DNA of 64,000 bases from JAGXKT01 sp964531695 (GCA_964531695.1 CAZHEH010000015.1:1-64000), one strand, 5' to 3'. Positions 24,587-33,083 are shown, counted from the stretch's first letter. The notes: a model not told the origin generated them from the sequence alone. Numbers and translations: made by a program.

Positions 24587-25227
24587 GGGTCGATCTCCTG
24601 TTCGTGCTTGTAGAACTTCTTGGCGAGCTTATCGACGAACTGCCGCTCGGCCTCGTTGCGGATCCTGCGGACCTCCTCGCTGAGCATGCCGACCACGGCG
24701 TTCTCCGGATGGGCCACGCTGATCTTGTCCGACGACCAGACGCGGGCCGCCGACTCCGGCGCCGACGACTCGTACACCGACGCCTCGCCCGAGATCACCC
24801 CGCGGCAGAGCGTCGTGCTGCCGGGCTCCTGGAGCGAGTACTCGATCATCGAGACGAACAGCACGTACTCCGCGCCGAAGCGCTCCCCGAGTTCCGTCTT
24901 GTCCTCCGCGTCCCAGTACCGGTGCTCCCGCTGGTACTCCAGGACCTCCCGCGGCGGCACGACCTCGATGCCGTCCACCTTCTCCCGCAGCTCGTTGGCG
25001 ATCCGCTCGGACAGGCGCGCCCGGGCGTCCGGGTACTCGAAATCCGTGCCCACGTCCGTGAAGACCAGGACGGCCACGCGCGAACCCGCCAGCTCCGGGC
25101 ACGCGGCCTTCACCGTCCGCGTGCGGCTGGACGGGGCGAACACGTAGGTGATGAACTTGGCGATGTTGCAGCCGGGCAACACCAACCCGGCCGTCAACAC
25201 GCTCAACAGCACAACTCGCTTGGTCAT
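24583..25227 (-). CDS. Lipoprotein of unknown function (paralogue B)
   Basis: 214 residues with lipobox LVLPGC (Cys20). The exported domain has RVAVLVFTDVGTDFEYPDAR, ANELREKVDGIEVVPPREVL, FGAEYVLFVSMIEYSLQEPG and a C-terminal FVDKLAKKFYKHEQEIDP. It is a tandem paralogue of the following gene and coupled to it by a 4-bp overlap. The segments AVLVF..VGTDFEYP and VVP..EVLEY suggest the CsgG/ABC-auxiliary-like fold. Probably two subunits of one envelope complex. Confidence 0.75.
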   Translation of the reverse strand: MTKRVVLLSVLTAGLVLPGCNIAKFITYVFAPSSRTRTVKAACPELAGSRVAVLVFTDVGTDFEYPDARARLSERIANELREKVDGIEVVPPREVLEYQREHRYWDAEDKTELGERFGAEYVLFVSMIEYSLQEPGSTTLCRGVISGEASVYESSAPESAARVWSSDKISVAHPENAVVGMLSEEVRRIRNEAERQFVDKLAKKFYKHEQEIDP

Positions 25228-25270
25228 GGCTTGGCGTCCTTGAATGCGGCGGGAACCGCGGCGGGCGAGA

Positions 25271-25759
25271 TCAGTGCGTCGGCAGCGTGCCGTTGAGCCG
25301 GCCGACGCCCAACACGATGAACCAGCCGGCGAACAGGCCCGCCAGCCCGGCCCACGCCCACCACAAACGCGGGCGGAGCCGCTCGATCACCGGGCGGGCC
25401 CGCACCGACTCGATCACGCCGACGACCGTCAGCATCGCCAGCCACACCGCGATCGCGATGCCGAACGGCTGGGCACGCCAGGCGAGCCCCACGCGGCCGT
25501 GGGTCATGGCCGACACCGACGTCGTCAGCCCGCAACTCGGGCACGGCCAGCCGGTCCGAACGCGGAACGAGCAGGCCGGCAGGTCGAGCTGCGTGTGCGT
25601 GCCGTAGCCGCACGCCCGGGGCTCCAGCGACGCCGCCACCAGCAGCACCGACAGGCAACACAACGCCAGCGCGCCCCCCCGCACCCGGTAGTACCCCTTG
25701 CCGGCCGCCTTGCGCAACGGCGCGTCGCCCACGGCCTCCTGGACGGTTTCGGTATGCAT
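25271..25759 (-). CDS. DUF2752 family membrane protein
   Basis: 162 residues from MHTETVQEAVGDAP. After a membrane span (ALALCCLSVLLVAASL) comes the family hallmark RTGWPCPSCGLTTSVSAMTHG, followed by two more spans (about 100-122 and 133-152). The CPxCGLTT segment is the only conserved feature of DUF2752, whose function is unknown. It precedes the two lipoprotein genes in the same direction with a 43-bp gap. Confidence 0.85.
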   Translation of the reverse strand: MHTETVQEAVGDAPLRKAAGKGYYRVRGGALALCCLSVLLVAASLEPRACGYGTHTQLDLPACSFRVRTGWPCPSCGLTTSVSAMTHGRVGLAWRAQPFGIAIAVWLAMLTVVGVIESVRARPVIERLRPRLWWAWAGLAGLFAGWFIVLGVGRLNGTLPTH

Positions 25760-25873
25760 GGATGAGGTCGAGATGAAGCGATGATACGACCCTCGCTCCA
25801 GCCCGGTCAAGCCGCAGAGGCCCGAGAGCGCGGCCACATCGACTCTGAGATCGCCGCACCCGCGCGCCACGGA

Positions 25874-25981
25874 CGTGTTCCCACGCCCGTGGAGGGCCAT
25901 GCCGGTGTTCACACGGGCGCAGCATCGGCACGGCAACCGGGTCAACGAGTTCACGAGTCAACGAGTCAACGGATCAACGAT
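25874..25981. repeat. Intergenic repeats downstream of the VWA gene
   Basis: Two elements. 25874-25917 (CGTGTTCCCACGCCCGTGG onward) has a diverged direct copy at 28966-29010. 25938-25980 holds three tandem GAGTCAAC-type units; its first 13 bases CGGGTCAACGAGT are exactly inverted at 28779-28791. The two sites lie on either side of the single VWA gene. Confidence 0.5.
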
Positions 25982-28714
25982 CTACTGCAACTGCCAGCTC
26001 CGGCGCAGCAGCCACTCGCCGGTCATGAGCCCGACGAACGCCAGGAACAGCACCGTCAGCATTGGCCAGCCGTAGCTGCCCGGATACGTGACGCGCTTCG
26101 GCCCGCGGTCGGCCGGGCGCATGACCTCGGGAATGTGGATTCCCTCGACGAACTCCGCCAGCCGGTCGGCGCGTCCGGTCGGCCCGCCGCGCAGACGCAC
26201 GTGCATCCCCGGACGACCGTCGGGCCCGCGGGACCGCGCCGCGGCGCGCGCGAGCAGATCGTGCCGTGCGGCCAGGTTCGCGGCCCGCCTCTCCGGCCTC
26301 GTTTCGCCGTCGGGCGGCTCGGGCACGATCAGCGGCAGCGCATCCTCGGCCAGTCGCTCGCCGGCGGCGTCCCGCGCGATCATGCGGATGCGGTACCGTC
26401 CCGGCCGGGGCGCCGGGAACTGCCCGCTCCAATGGTCGTCCTCCAGCTCGGGCGCCAGCGGCGGGCTTTGCACCGGCTCGCCGCCGTCTTCCGGCTCGAG
26501 GACGCACGCGACCGACGCCACCTCCACGCCCCCCGAGACGTGCGTGAACGCGCGGGCCGTCACGTTCTCGCCGGGATGAAAGGCCGTCCGCGACGGGGCC
26601 AGCGCCGCCAAGACCGCCGCGCCCTCCTCGCGACGCTTGGCCTCCGCGGCTGCCAGCCAGCGCACAAGCTGCGCCCAGAACCGGGCGTGCGGGCCCTCCT
26701 CGTCCATCGCCCGCATCCGCAGGTACCACTGCCAGGTCGTGTCGCCCGTGAACACCGCGCTGCGACCGACGCCGTAGTTCTGCACCGCCAGCGCGACCAG
26801 CGGCCGGGCGTCCGCCCCCCGCCGCGTCGGGTGCACCGCCAGCACGTCGGCGCCTTCCTTGGCCCGCTCGACGCGCGTGCAGCCCCGCAGCGGCGGCAGC
26901 GCCTCCCCGGCCGCGGGGGAATCCGCGCCGGGCGCGAGGAAATACTGCCGGATTCCCTCGAAGATCGGGTACTCCCGGCTGATCGGCGTCAGCTCGGGCA
27001 CGAACCGCGTCATCTCCTGCCCTTGGTCGCGCCCGCCGAGCAGCACGGGCAGCGCCTGCTCGACCGGCGTGCCGCCGTAGCCGCCCGGCCCGAGCCCGCT
27101 GTGCCCGCCGAGCATCAGCAGCCCGCCGCCGTCGTTGACGAACGTGCGGATCCGCGCGAGCTGGTCCGGCGTGAGGAACGTGCGGTCGATGTCGCCGAGG
27201 ATCAGCACGTCGAAGCGGCGGAAGTCCTCCTCCGTCCGCGGCAGCGAGGTCACCGCCGTGTCGCCCGGCGCGGCCCAGAAGCGGTCGTCCGCCACCCGCA
27301 CGAGCGACATGAACTGCACGCTCGGGTCCGTCATCAGCGTGCGCCGGAGGTACTTGTACTCCGGGCGCATCGTGCCTTCGACGTACAGCACGCGCAGCCG
27401 CGGGCGGATCACCAGCGCGTGGACCTCCGCGGCGTGCTCATCCGGGCGGGCCGGCTCGCGCGGCGTGCGGGCCTCGACCCGCAACCGCCGAACGTCCGCC
27501 CCCGTTTCGTCCTCCTCGTCCGACGGGCGGGCCGTCCACTTCAACTCGACCTCCGCCTCCTCGCGCTCGCGCTGCGGGCGGAGCGTCGTCGAGTCCACCG
27601 GCGCCGTCGCGTCGCCCTCGAAAAGCCGCACCTCGACCGGCGTGCCCGCCAGCCCCTCCAGCGTCACGCGAACCTTCACGTTCGCCACGTGGTTCTCCAT
27701 CACGCGCCGCGGCTGCACGGCCACCGACCGAATGCCCGCGGCCGCGTCCGTCGGCGGCCCCGGACGCTCGCTGCCCACCCCCGCGGCGTACACCGGCGCG
27801 CCGAGCCGCTCGGCCGCCCGGACGAGCGCGTCGCCCGCCTCCGGCTCGCCGGGGCGCTCCGCGCCGTCGGAAATCAGCACCACGGCCGCCAGGTCGCCGC
27901 CGGACTGCCCCCGCTCGACCGTCCGCAGGGCGTCCGCCAGGCGGGTGTCCTCCGCGCCGGGCGAGCGAGGGGTGATCTCCGCGAGCGTCTCGACGGCGTC
28001 GGCCGGGGTCGCCGACTCCGCGACGTGATACCACGCCGGGGCGAACCGCTCGCGGATCGCCGGCACGGCCGCGTTGAGCTGCTCGACGGCCCAGTCGTGC
28101 CGCACGCGTTCGTCGCCCGCCGCCCCCGACGGGCCCGGCACGTCCGCGCGGCCCATCGACGCCGAACGGTCCAGCACGACCGCCAGCGTCGGCTTGCCGC
28201 GCTCGTCCGCGCCGGGCTCGTACGTCCGGCTCACCGCCGGGCGAAACAGCACCAGCAGCAGCGCCAGGATCGCGGCGCACCGCATCGCCATCAGCGCCGA
28301 AAGGCGCCGTGATCCGAGCGAGGCGTAGACCGACCCGTAGAACAGACCCACCGCCAACGCGACCTCCGCCGCCAGCCCCGCCAACAGGCCGACCAGCAGC
28401 GGGTCGGCGTCCAGCCACCCGAGCGCGGCCAACGCCGCCACGCACGCCAGCGCCAGCAAACCGGCCGCCAACGCCGACAGCCGCCCGCGCCTCGCGTCCC
28501 CGGCGCGCAAGGCCAACAGCGCGTCGATCAGCAGCGCCGGCGCGGCGACCACCGGCCCGAGCGCCCCGGCCAGGCACAGCAGCCCGTACCGACGGCGGCC
28601 GCGGGCGATCTGCCACGCGCCCCAGCCCAGCAGCACGGCCGCGATGACCGCCAGCAGCCCCGCCAGCAGCATCAGCCGGCGCGAGCCCGAGAAGATGAGC
28701 GTCGTCGACGCCAT
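25982..28714 (-). CDS. Large VWA-domain membrane protein with amidotransferase-like domain
   Basis: 910 residues from MASTTLIFSGSRR. Several N-terminal spans (residues about 14-165) precede a von Willebrand A domain whose MIDAS motif LDRSASMGR is near residue 182, with EDTRLADAL and VVLISDGAE supplying the other metal ligands. A region with VLYVEGTMRPEYKYL, LILGDIDRTFL, GGGLLMLGGHSGLGPGGYG (about 455-620) resembles the class I glutamine amidotransferase-like domain seen in such proteins. A beta-rich part and a final span (MLTVLFLAFVGLMTGEWLL) close the protein. Function unknown; usually found near MoxR/DUF58 genes, which are not in this window. Confidence 0.85.
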   Translation of the reverse strand: MASTTLIFSGSRRLMLLAGLLAVIAAVLLGWGAWQIARGRRRYGLLCLAGALGPVVAAPALLIDALLALRAGDARRGRLSALAAGLLALACVAALAALGWLDADPLLVGLLAGLAAEVALAVGLFYGSVYASLGSRRLSALMAMRCAAILALLLVLFRPAVSRTYEPGADERGKPTLAVVLDRSASMGRADVPGPSGAAGDERVRHDWAVEQLNAAVPAIRERFAPAWYHVAESATPADAVETLAEITPRSPGAEDTRLADALRTVERGQSGGDLAAVVLISDGAERPGEPEAGDALVRAAERLGAPVYAAGVGSERPGPPTDAAAGIRSVAVQPRRVMENHVANVKVRVTLEGLAGTPVEVRLFEGDATAPVDSTTLRPQREREEAEVELKWTARPSDEEDETGADVRRLRVEARTPREPARPDEHAAEVHALVIRPRLRVLYVEGTMRPEYKYLRRTLMTDPSVQFMSLVRVADDRFWAAPGDTAVTSLPRTEEDFRRFDVLILGDIDRTFLTPDQLARIRTFVNDGGGLLMLGGHSGLGPGGYGGTPVEQALPVLLGGRDQGQEMTRFVPELTPISREYPIFEGIRQYFLAPGADSPAAGEALPPLRGCTRVERAKEGADVLAVHPTRRGADARPLVALAVQNYGVGRSAVFTGDTTWQWYLRMRAMDEEGPHARFWAQLVRWLAAAEAKRREEGAAVLAALAPSRTAFHPGENVTARAFTHVSGGVEVASVACVLEPEDGGEPVQSPPLAPELEDDHWSGQFPAPRPGRYRIRMIARDAAGERLAEDALPLIVPEPPDGETRPERRAANLAARHDLLARAAARSRGPDGRPGMHVRLRGGPTGRADRLAEFVEGIHIPEVMRPADRGPKRVTYPGSYGWPMLTVLFLAFVGLMTGEWLLRRSWQLQ

Positions 28715-29021
28715 GTCCGGATCAATGTACGTAGCGGAGGAACATTGCTCAATGGCGGGCCGGTGCGTCTGTCCTTCGACTCGTTGACCCGCTTGCCCGC
28801 CCAAGCCGTTGCCCGGCAAAGGAGCGATGACTTGTAGCGAAGGTCAGTGTTCCCCGCCATCTGACGGCCCCACGGGGCCTTCGCTTCGCTGCGGCTGCCG
28901 GGCTTGCACGGACGGCACGTCATCCATACGAGGTGGCATCCCGGCGCGCCGGGAGCTTGTCCAAGCGTGTTCCCATGCGCACGGCCGGAGCACCGTGCCG
29001 GTGTCGCCCCCCGGCCACCGA
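28715..29021. other. Gene-free stretch with repeat copies
   Basis: No gene is supported. It contains the inverted copy ACTCGTTGACCCG (28779-28791) and the direct copy 28966-29010 of elements found at 25.9 kb, and a short palindrome CCCGGCGCGCCGGG (28940-28953). Confidence 0.4.
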
Positions 29022-29109
29022 GAATGACGAATGCCGAATCAACGACGATGGCGGGAAGGGGTCGTCACTCGCCCTTGGGGCTTGTGTCGTCGTTCGGGTT
29101 TCGTCATTC
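29022..29109. repeat. Inverted-repeat pair GAATGACGAA...TTCGTCATTC
   Basis: The left arm (29022-29048, GAATGACGAATGCCGAATCA onward) and the right arm (29087-29109) pair over about 23 bases with two short interruptions; the interior is only 38 bp and holds no ORF. The right arm contains the stop codon of the minus-strand [2Fe-2S] gene (29104-29106). It may be a solo remnant of an IR-bounded cassette or an mRNA-end hairpin; no T-run follows. Confidence 0.55.
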
Positions 29110-30165
29110 GCAACGCCACGCCAGCGCGCCGGTCGGGCAGACGGCGACGCACTCCTCGGCCGACGCGGTGATCGCCTCGGCCAGCGTGTGCCCCAGCGGG
29201 GGGCGGACGCGGACACCGAAGCCCCGCCCGACGAAGGCCATGCCGACCGGCTCGCCGCGGTTTGCGGTCACCTGCACGCACAGCCCGCACGAGATGCACT
29301 TGCCCGGCTCGTAGATGACCCGCGGGTGGTCCGCGAGGAGCTCCAGCTCCCGCCGCTCGCCCGCGTGGCTCTGTTTGGCCCCGAGCGCCTCGGCCCAGTC
29401 GCGGAGCTTGCAGTCGTCCGCGGCCCGGCAGTCGCAGTGGAGGCAACGGGCGGCCTCGGCGCGGGCCTCTGCGTCGGCATAGCCGCCGCCCTCGCGGCCG
29501 GGCCGGACGCGCCCGCCCGCGCTGACCTGAGCGACCAGTCGGGCGAGTTCTTCGTCCCGCAACCGCCCCATGTGCGTCGAGAACGCCCGCGGCGGCGGGC
29601 CCGCGACCCGCTCGATGCCGCGTTCGCTCGCGACGCGGGCCGCGCAGCGCAGCAGAAGCTCGATGGCCACGGGCTCGTCGTGCCGCGCGCGGCGGCAGGC
29701 GCGCTCCGCACGCGAGGCGTCGATCCGCGCGCACGGGCCGATCATCGTGGCGGCCGCCTCGAACTCGCCCGCGGCGATGTGGCGGATCAGCCGCGGGATA
29801 TGCACGACGCCCGCGCTGTCCGGCCGGGGCGGGCCGAACTCGACCGGCACGAGTTGGCACGGCGCGTCGCAGTCGCCGAGGTGCTCGCTGAGCAGCAGCT
29901 CGACCGCCTCGCGCCGGGCCGTGCGGACCTGCTCGTCCGTCTCGCTCGCCACGACCATGCCGTCCTCGCACGCCACGGCGCACGCGGGCACGAGCCGGCC
30001 CCACCCGGCGACCTTCACGACGCAAGCCATGCAGGAGGTCCGCGGCTCGAGGCCCTCGGCGAAGCACAGGGCGGGGATGTCAATGCCGGCCTGCCGTGCG
30101 GCCTGGAGGATCGTCGCGCCCTGGGGCACGGCAAGCGTCTTGTCATCTATCGTAATACTGGGCAT
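29104..30165 (-). CDS. HydA/NuoG-like iron-sulfur subunit without H-cluster
   Basis: 353 residues. N-terminal plant-type [2Fe-2S] domain with C34, C45, C48 and C62 (SCMACVVKV). Then SEHLGDCDAPC (H95, C99, C103), a variant of the NuoG His-Cys cluster, followed by a helical region like the GltD/DHPD ferredoxin domain (AAGEFEAAATMI, ERACRRARHDEPVAIELL), a middle Cys group (CLHCDCRAADDC) and a C-terminal [4Fe-4S] site (CISCGLC, CVAVCPTGAL). The catalytic H-cluster domain of hydrogenases is absent. Probably the electron-transfer partner of the NuoE-NuoF fusion upstream. The two genes are separated only by the GxxExxY cassette. Confidence 0.85.
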   Translation of the reverse strand: MPSITIDDKTLAVPQGATILQAARQAGIDIPALCFAEGLEPRTSCMACVVKVAGWGRLVPACAVACEDGMVVASETDEQVRTARREAVELLLSEHLGDCDAPCQLVPVEFGPPRPDSAGVVHIPRLIRHIAAGEFEAAATMIGPCARIDASRAERACRRARHDEPVAIELLLRCAARVASERGIERVAGPPPRAFSTHMGRLRDEELARLVAQVSAGGRVRPGREGGGYADAEARAEAARCLHCDCRAADDCKLRDWAEALGAKQSHAGERRELELLADHPRVIYEPGKCISCGLCVQVTANRGEPVGMAFVGRGFGVRVRPPLGHTLAEAITASAEECVAVCPTGALAWRCE

Positions 30166-30172
30166 TCTCTTC

Positions 30173-30680
30173 TCACCACGGAGGGTACGCAGAGCACCGA
30201 GTCAAGCATGGGGGGCATAGCCGTTGACCATTCGGTGCACGCCGTCGCCCAACCCCGGTACATTGCAGTTCATCAGCAGGCCGAGCCGCAGCCCGGCGAG
30301 CTTCAGGCAGGTCAGTAGCTGGGCGCGATGGATATCCTCGATATCCCGCGTTGACTGCAACTCGCCCAAGACCGCCCCATCGACCAACAGGTCGACGCGG
30401 TATCCGCAGTCGACCTCCAGCCCACGATACGACACGGGCAGCCCCTTCTGTCGCTCCACGACGTGGTCGCCTTCAACGAGTTCGTGCGCCAGGCACGCTT
30501 CGTACGTGGACTCGAGCAGCCCCGGTCCCGGCGCCTTGTGCATCTCGATGGTTGCCCCGATGATCGCTTCGCTGATCGAGTTCAGCTCCCGGAGGCCCGT
30601 CGCCGGCCTGGCGGCCGCCCGTCGTCGTGACTCGCCGTTCGCTTGCTTCACTCGGTGCCCCTCTGCGTGCTCTGTGGTGA
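30173..30680. mobile_element. GxxExxY gene cassette bounded by inverted repeats
   Basis: The left arm (30173-30206, TCACCACGGAGGGTACGCAG onward) and the reverse complement of the right arm (30646-30680, TCACCACAGAGCACGCAGAG onward) share TCACCAC.GAG, CGCAGAG, CACCGAGT and AAG in the same order. The arms enclose exactly one ORF, whose start codon and Shine-Dalgarno (GAGGGG) lie in the right arm and stop codon in the left. The pentamer GAATG occurs just outside both ends (near 30161-30167 and 30689-30694). No transposase is present, so it would have moved by an outside enzyme or by recombination. Confidence 0.6.
30202..30651 (-). CDS. GxxExxY protein (TIGR04256 family)
   Basis: 149 residues from a GTG start. 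The name-giving motif is G44-L-L-E47-S-T-Y50 in KAPGPGLLESTYEACLAHEL. VERQKGLPVSYRGLEV, YRVDLLVDGAVLGELQS and the terminal LAGLRLGLLMNCNVPGLGDG follow the family pattern. In most members the middle motif is D..V....ELK, the core of a PD-(D/E)xK nuclease-like site; here D87 and E97 remain but the Lys is replaced by Q99, so activity may be lost. Function of the family is unknown. It lies within inverted repeats between two electron-transfer subunit genes. Confidence 0.9.
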   Translation of the reverse strand: MKQANGESRRRAAARPATGLRELNSISEAIIGATIEMHKAPGPGLLESTYEACLAHELVEGDHVVERQKGLPVSYRGLEVDCGYRVDLLVDGAVLGELQSTRDIEDIHRAQLLTCLKLAGLRLGLLMNCNVPGLGDGVHRMVNGYAPHA

Positions 30681-30688
30681 ACCGGCCG

Positions 30689-33031
30689 TCATTCTACCGT
30701 AACCGCATCCGCCGGGCACACCGACCGGCACGTCCCGCAGCGGACACATTTGTCCTGGTCGATCTCGTGCCGCTCATGCGGGCGCGGGGCGATGGCGTCG
30801 GCCGGGCAGTGCTGGGCGCATCGCGTGCAGCCGATGCAGTCCTCGGTGATCTCGTAGCGGATCAGCGCGCGGCACTTGGCGGCCGGGCATCGGCACCGCT
30901 CGTGGGCCTCGTATTCATCGCGAAAGTGCTCGATCGTCGAGAGCACCGGGTTCGGGGCGGTCCGGCCGAGCCCGCACAAACTGCTGCCCGCCACCACGCC
31001 GGCGATCCGCTCGAGCCGCTCGATGTCGCCCTCGCGCCCCTCACCCTCGCACAGCCGCGTGAGAACCTCCAGCATACGCCGTGTGCCGACGCGGCACGGC
31101 GTGCACTTGCCGCAGGACTGGTCCTGCGTGAACTCCAAGAAGTAGCGGGCGATGTCCACCATGCAGTCCGTCTCGTCGAGCACGACCATGCCGCCGGAGC
31201 CCATCATCGCCCCGGCGCGGGCGAGGGCCTCGTAGTCGACGGTAATGTCGGCCATGCTCGCCGGCACGCAGCCGCCGCTCGGCCCGCCGACCTGCACGGC
31301 CTTGAGCTCGCCCCCGCCGGCGACGCCGCCGCCGATGTCCTCGACGATCTCGCGGAGCGTCGTGCCCATCGGCACCTCGATCAACCCGCCCCGGACGACC
31401 TTGCCCGCCAGGGCGAAGACCTTCGTGCCGCGCGAGCCGTCCGTGCCGTGTGCGGCGAAGGCCTCCGCGCCGTTTCGGAAGATCCACGGCAGCACGGAGC
31501 ATGTCTCGATGTTGTTGATCAGCGTCGGGTAACCCCACAGCCCCTGCCGCGATGGATACGGCGGGCGCAGCCGCGGCATGCCCCGCCGGCCCTCGATCGA
31601 CGCCAGCAACGCCGTCTCCTCCCCGCAGACGAACGCCCCGGCCGCCTCCATCACGCGGAATTCGAACGAAAAGCCGCTACCGAGGATGTCCGCGCCCAGC
31701 AGGTTCCGCTCGCGGCACCTGGCGACGGCCTCGTTCATCCGCTCGACCGCCAGCGGGTACTCCGCGCGGATATAGACGTAGCCCGTGTGCGCGCCGACCG
31801 CGTAGGCCGCCAGCAGAGCGCCCTCGATGACGCGGTACGGCTGGGCCTCGAGCAGCATGCGGTCCATGAACGCGCCCGGGTCGCCCTCGTCCCCGTTGCA
31901 CACGACGTACTTATCCCGGCCGGGGGCATCGCGGACGGCGAGCCACTTGTCCGCCGTCGGGTAGCCGGCCCCGCCCCGCCCGCGAAGGCCCGCGGCGCGG
32001 ACCTCCGACAGCATCCACTCCGGCTCGCCGTATTCCAGACAGCGCCGCAGGGCGACGAAGCCGTCGTGCCGCTCGTACTCGTCCAGGTCCGTCGGGCGGG
32101 CCTGCCCGCAGTACTCCGTGGCGATGCGGACCTGCCGCTCGTCGAACTGCTTCAGCGACGGGTGGTGCGGCCGCAGGGCCCCGCCGGCGGGCTCGGCCCA
32201 GGCCTCGTCGGTCAGCAGGCGCTCGAGCCCCGCGCGCACGGCCGTGCGCGCACGTCGCAGCAGCCCGCGGGCGGGGAAGTGCCGTCGGACGATGTCCTCG
32301 GCCTCGTCGGGGCGGACCTGCTGGTACGTGACCGGGTCGCCCTCGACCGGCCGGACCTCGACGATCGGCTCGAGGTAGGTCTTGCCCCAGCAGCCAACGG
32401 GCTTGAGCACGGCCGGGGCGTTGGTTCGGCGGACCGCGTCCGCCAGCGCCCGCGCCACGTGTCGCGCCCCGCTGGCGACGCAGCAGGTGTCCATGCTGAT
32501 GCGGATCTCGCCGGCCGGCTCTCCGGTCGCCTCGGGCAGCGCCGACGCGCTCGCCTGGCCCGCGCCGGCGAGGAAGTCGTCGATGACCTCGCCCACGCGC
32601 TCGGGGCCGACGTGCCCGTAGATCGCCTCGCCGATCTGCACTGCGGGGGCGAGCATGCAGCAGCCGAGGCAGGCGACCTTCTCGACGGTGAAGCGGCGGT
32701 CGGCGTCCGTGTCTTGCCCCTCGGGGATGGCCAGGTGCTCGCGGAAGGCGTCGTGGACGCGCTCGGCGCCCTTCACGTGGCATGCGGTTCCGACGCACAC
32801 GCGGATGCGGTCGCGCCCGGCGGGCGTCAGGCGAAACTGCGTGTAGAACGTCGCCACGCCGGTGAGGTCCGCCCGGGTGATTTCCGTCCGCTCGCAAATC
32901 CGCTCCATGGCCTCGGTCGGGAGGTAGCCGTAGCGCTCCTGCAACGCCTGGAGCAGCGGAATCGTCGCGCTGCGACCGCTCCCGTGCAGGGCTATCTGTT
33001 GGTCCAGGAATGTCGCGTCAGGATCGGTCAT
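30689..33031 (-). CDS. NuoE-NuoF fusion, NADH-oxidising flavin/iron-sulfur subunit
   Basis: 780 residues from MTDPDATFLDQQ. Residues 1-165 are NuoE/HndA-like with the [2Fe-2S] ligands C79, C84, C121, C125. Residues about 172-250 form a second thioredoxin-like [2Fe-2S] region (DTCCVASGARHV, KPVGCWGKTYLE). Residues about 330-690 are NuoF: GRGGAGYPTADKW for FMN/NADH, CNGDEGDPGAFMDR, and the N3 cluster SCGKCTPCRVG. Two [4Fe-4S] motifs close the protein (CIGCTRCAQHCPAD, CVRCGTCRSVCPAD). The design matches bifurcating hydrogenase/NADH:ferredoxin modules (HydB/HndC type). It follows the PQQ-like propeller gene by 52 bp. Confidence 0.93.
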   Translation of the reverse strand: MTDPDATFLDQQIALHGSGRSATIPLLQALQERYGYLPTEAMERICERTEITRADLTGVATFYTQFRLTPAGRDRIRVCVGTACHVKGAERVHDAFREHLAIPEGQDTDADRRFTVEKVACLGCCMLAPAVQIGEAIYGHVGPERVGEVIDDFLAGAGQASASALPEATGEPAGEIRISMDTCCVASGARHVARALADAVRRTNAPAVLKPVGCWGKTYLEPIVEVRPVEGDPVTYQQVRPDEAEDIVRRHFPARGLLRRARTAVRAGLERLLTDEAWAEPAGGALRPHHPSLKQFDERQVRIATEYCGQARPTDLDEYERHDGFVALRRCLEYGEPEWMLSEVRAAGLRGRGGAGYPTADKWLAVRDAPGRDKYVVCNGDEGDPGAFMDRMLLEAQPYRVIEGALLAAYAVGAHTGYVYIRAEYPLAVERMNEAVARCRERNLLGADILGSGFSFEFRVMEAAGAFVCGEETALLASIEGRRGMPRLRPPYPSRQGLWGYPTLINNIETCSVLPWIFRNGAEAFAAHGTDGSRGTKVFALAGKVVRGGLIEVPMGTTLREIVEDIGGGVAGGGELKAVQVGGPSGGCVPASMADITVDYEALARAGAMMGSGGMVVLDETDCMVDIARYFLEFTQDQSCGKCTPCRVGTRRMLEVLTRLCEGEGREGDIERLERIAGVVAGSSLCGLGRTAPNPVLSTIEHFRDEYEAHERCRCPAAKCRALIRYEITEDCIGCTRCAQHCPADAIAPRPHERHEIDQDKCVRCGTCRSVCPADAVTVE

Positions 33032-33083
33032 GGCTTCTCGGGTCGAGGGTGCGCAAAGGCGTTTGGGCATGCGACACCATGGA

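Noticed and set aside
29104..33031. Possible [FeFe]-hydrogenase
   Set aside because: The HydA-like subunit is 353 residues and stops after its ferredoxin domains; the H-cluster motifs are missing.
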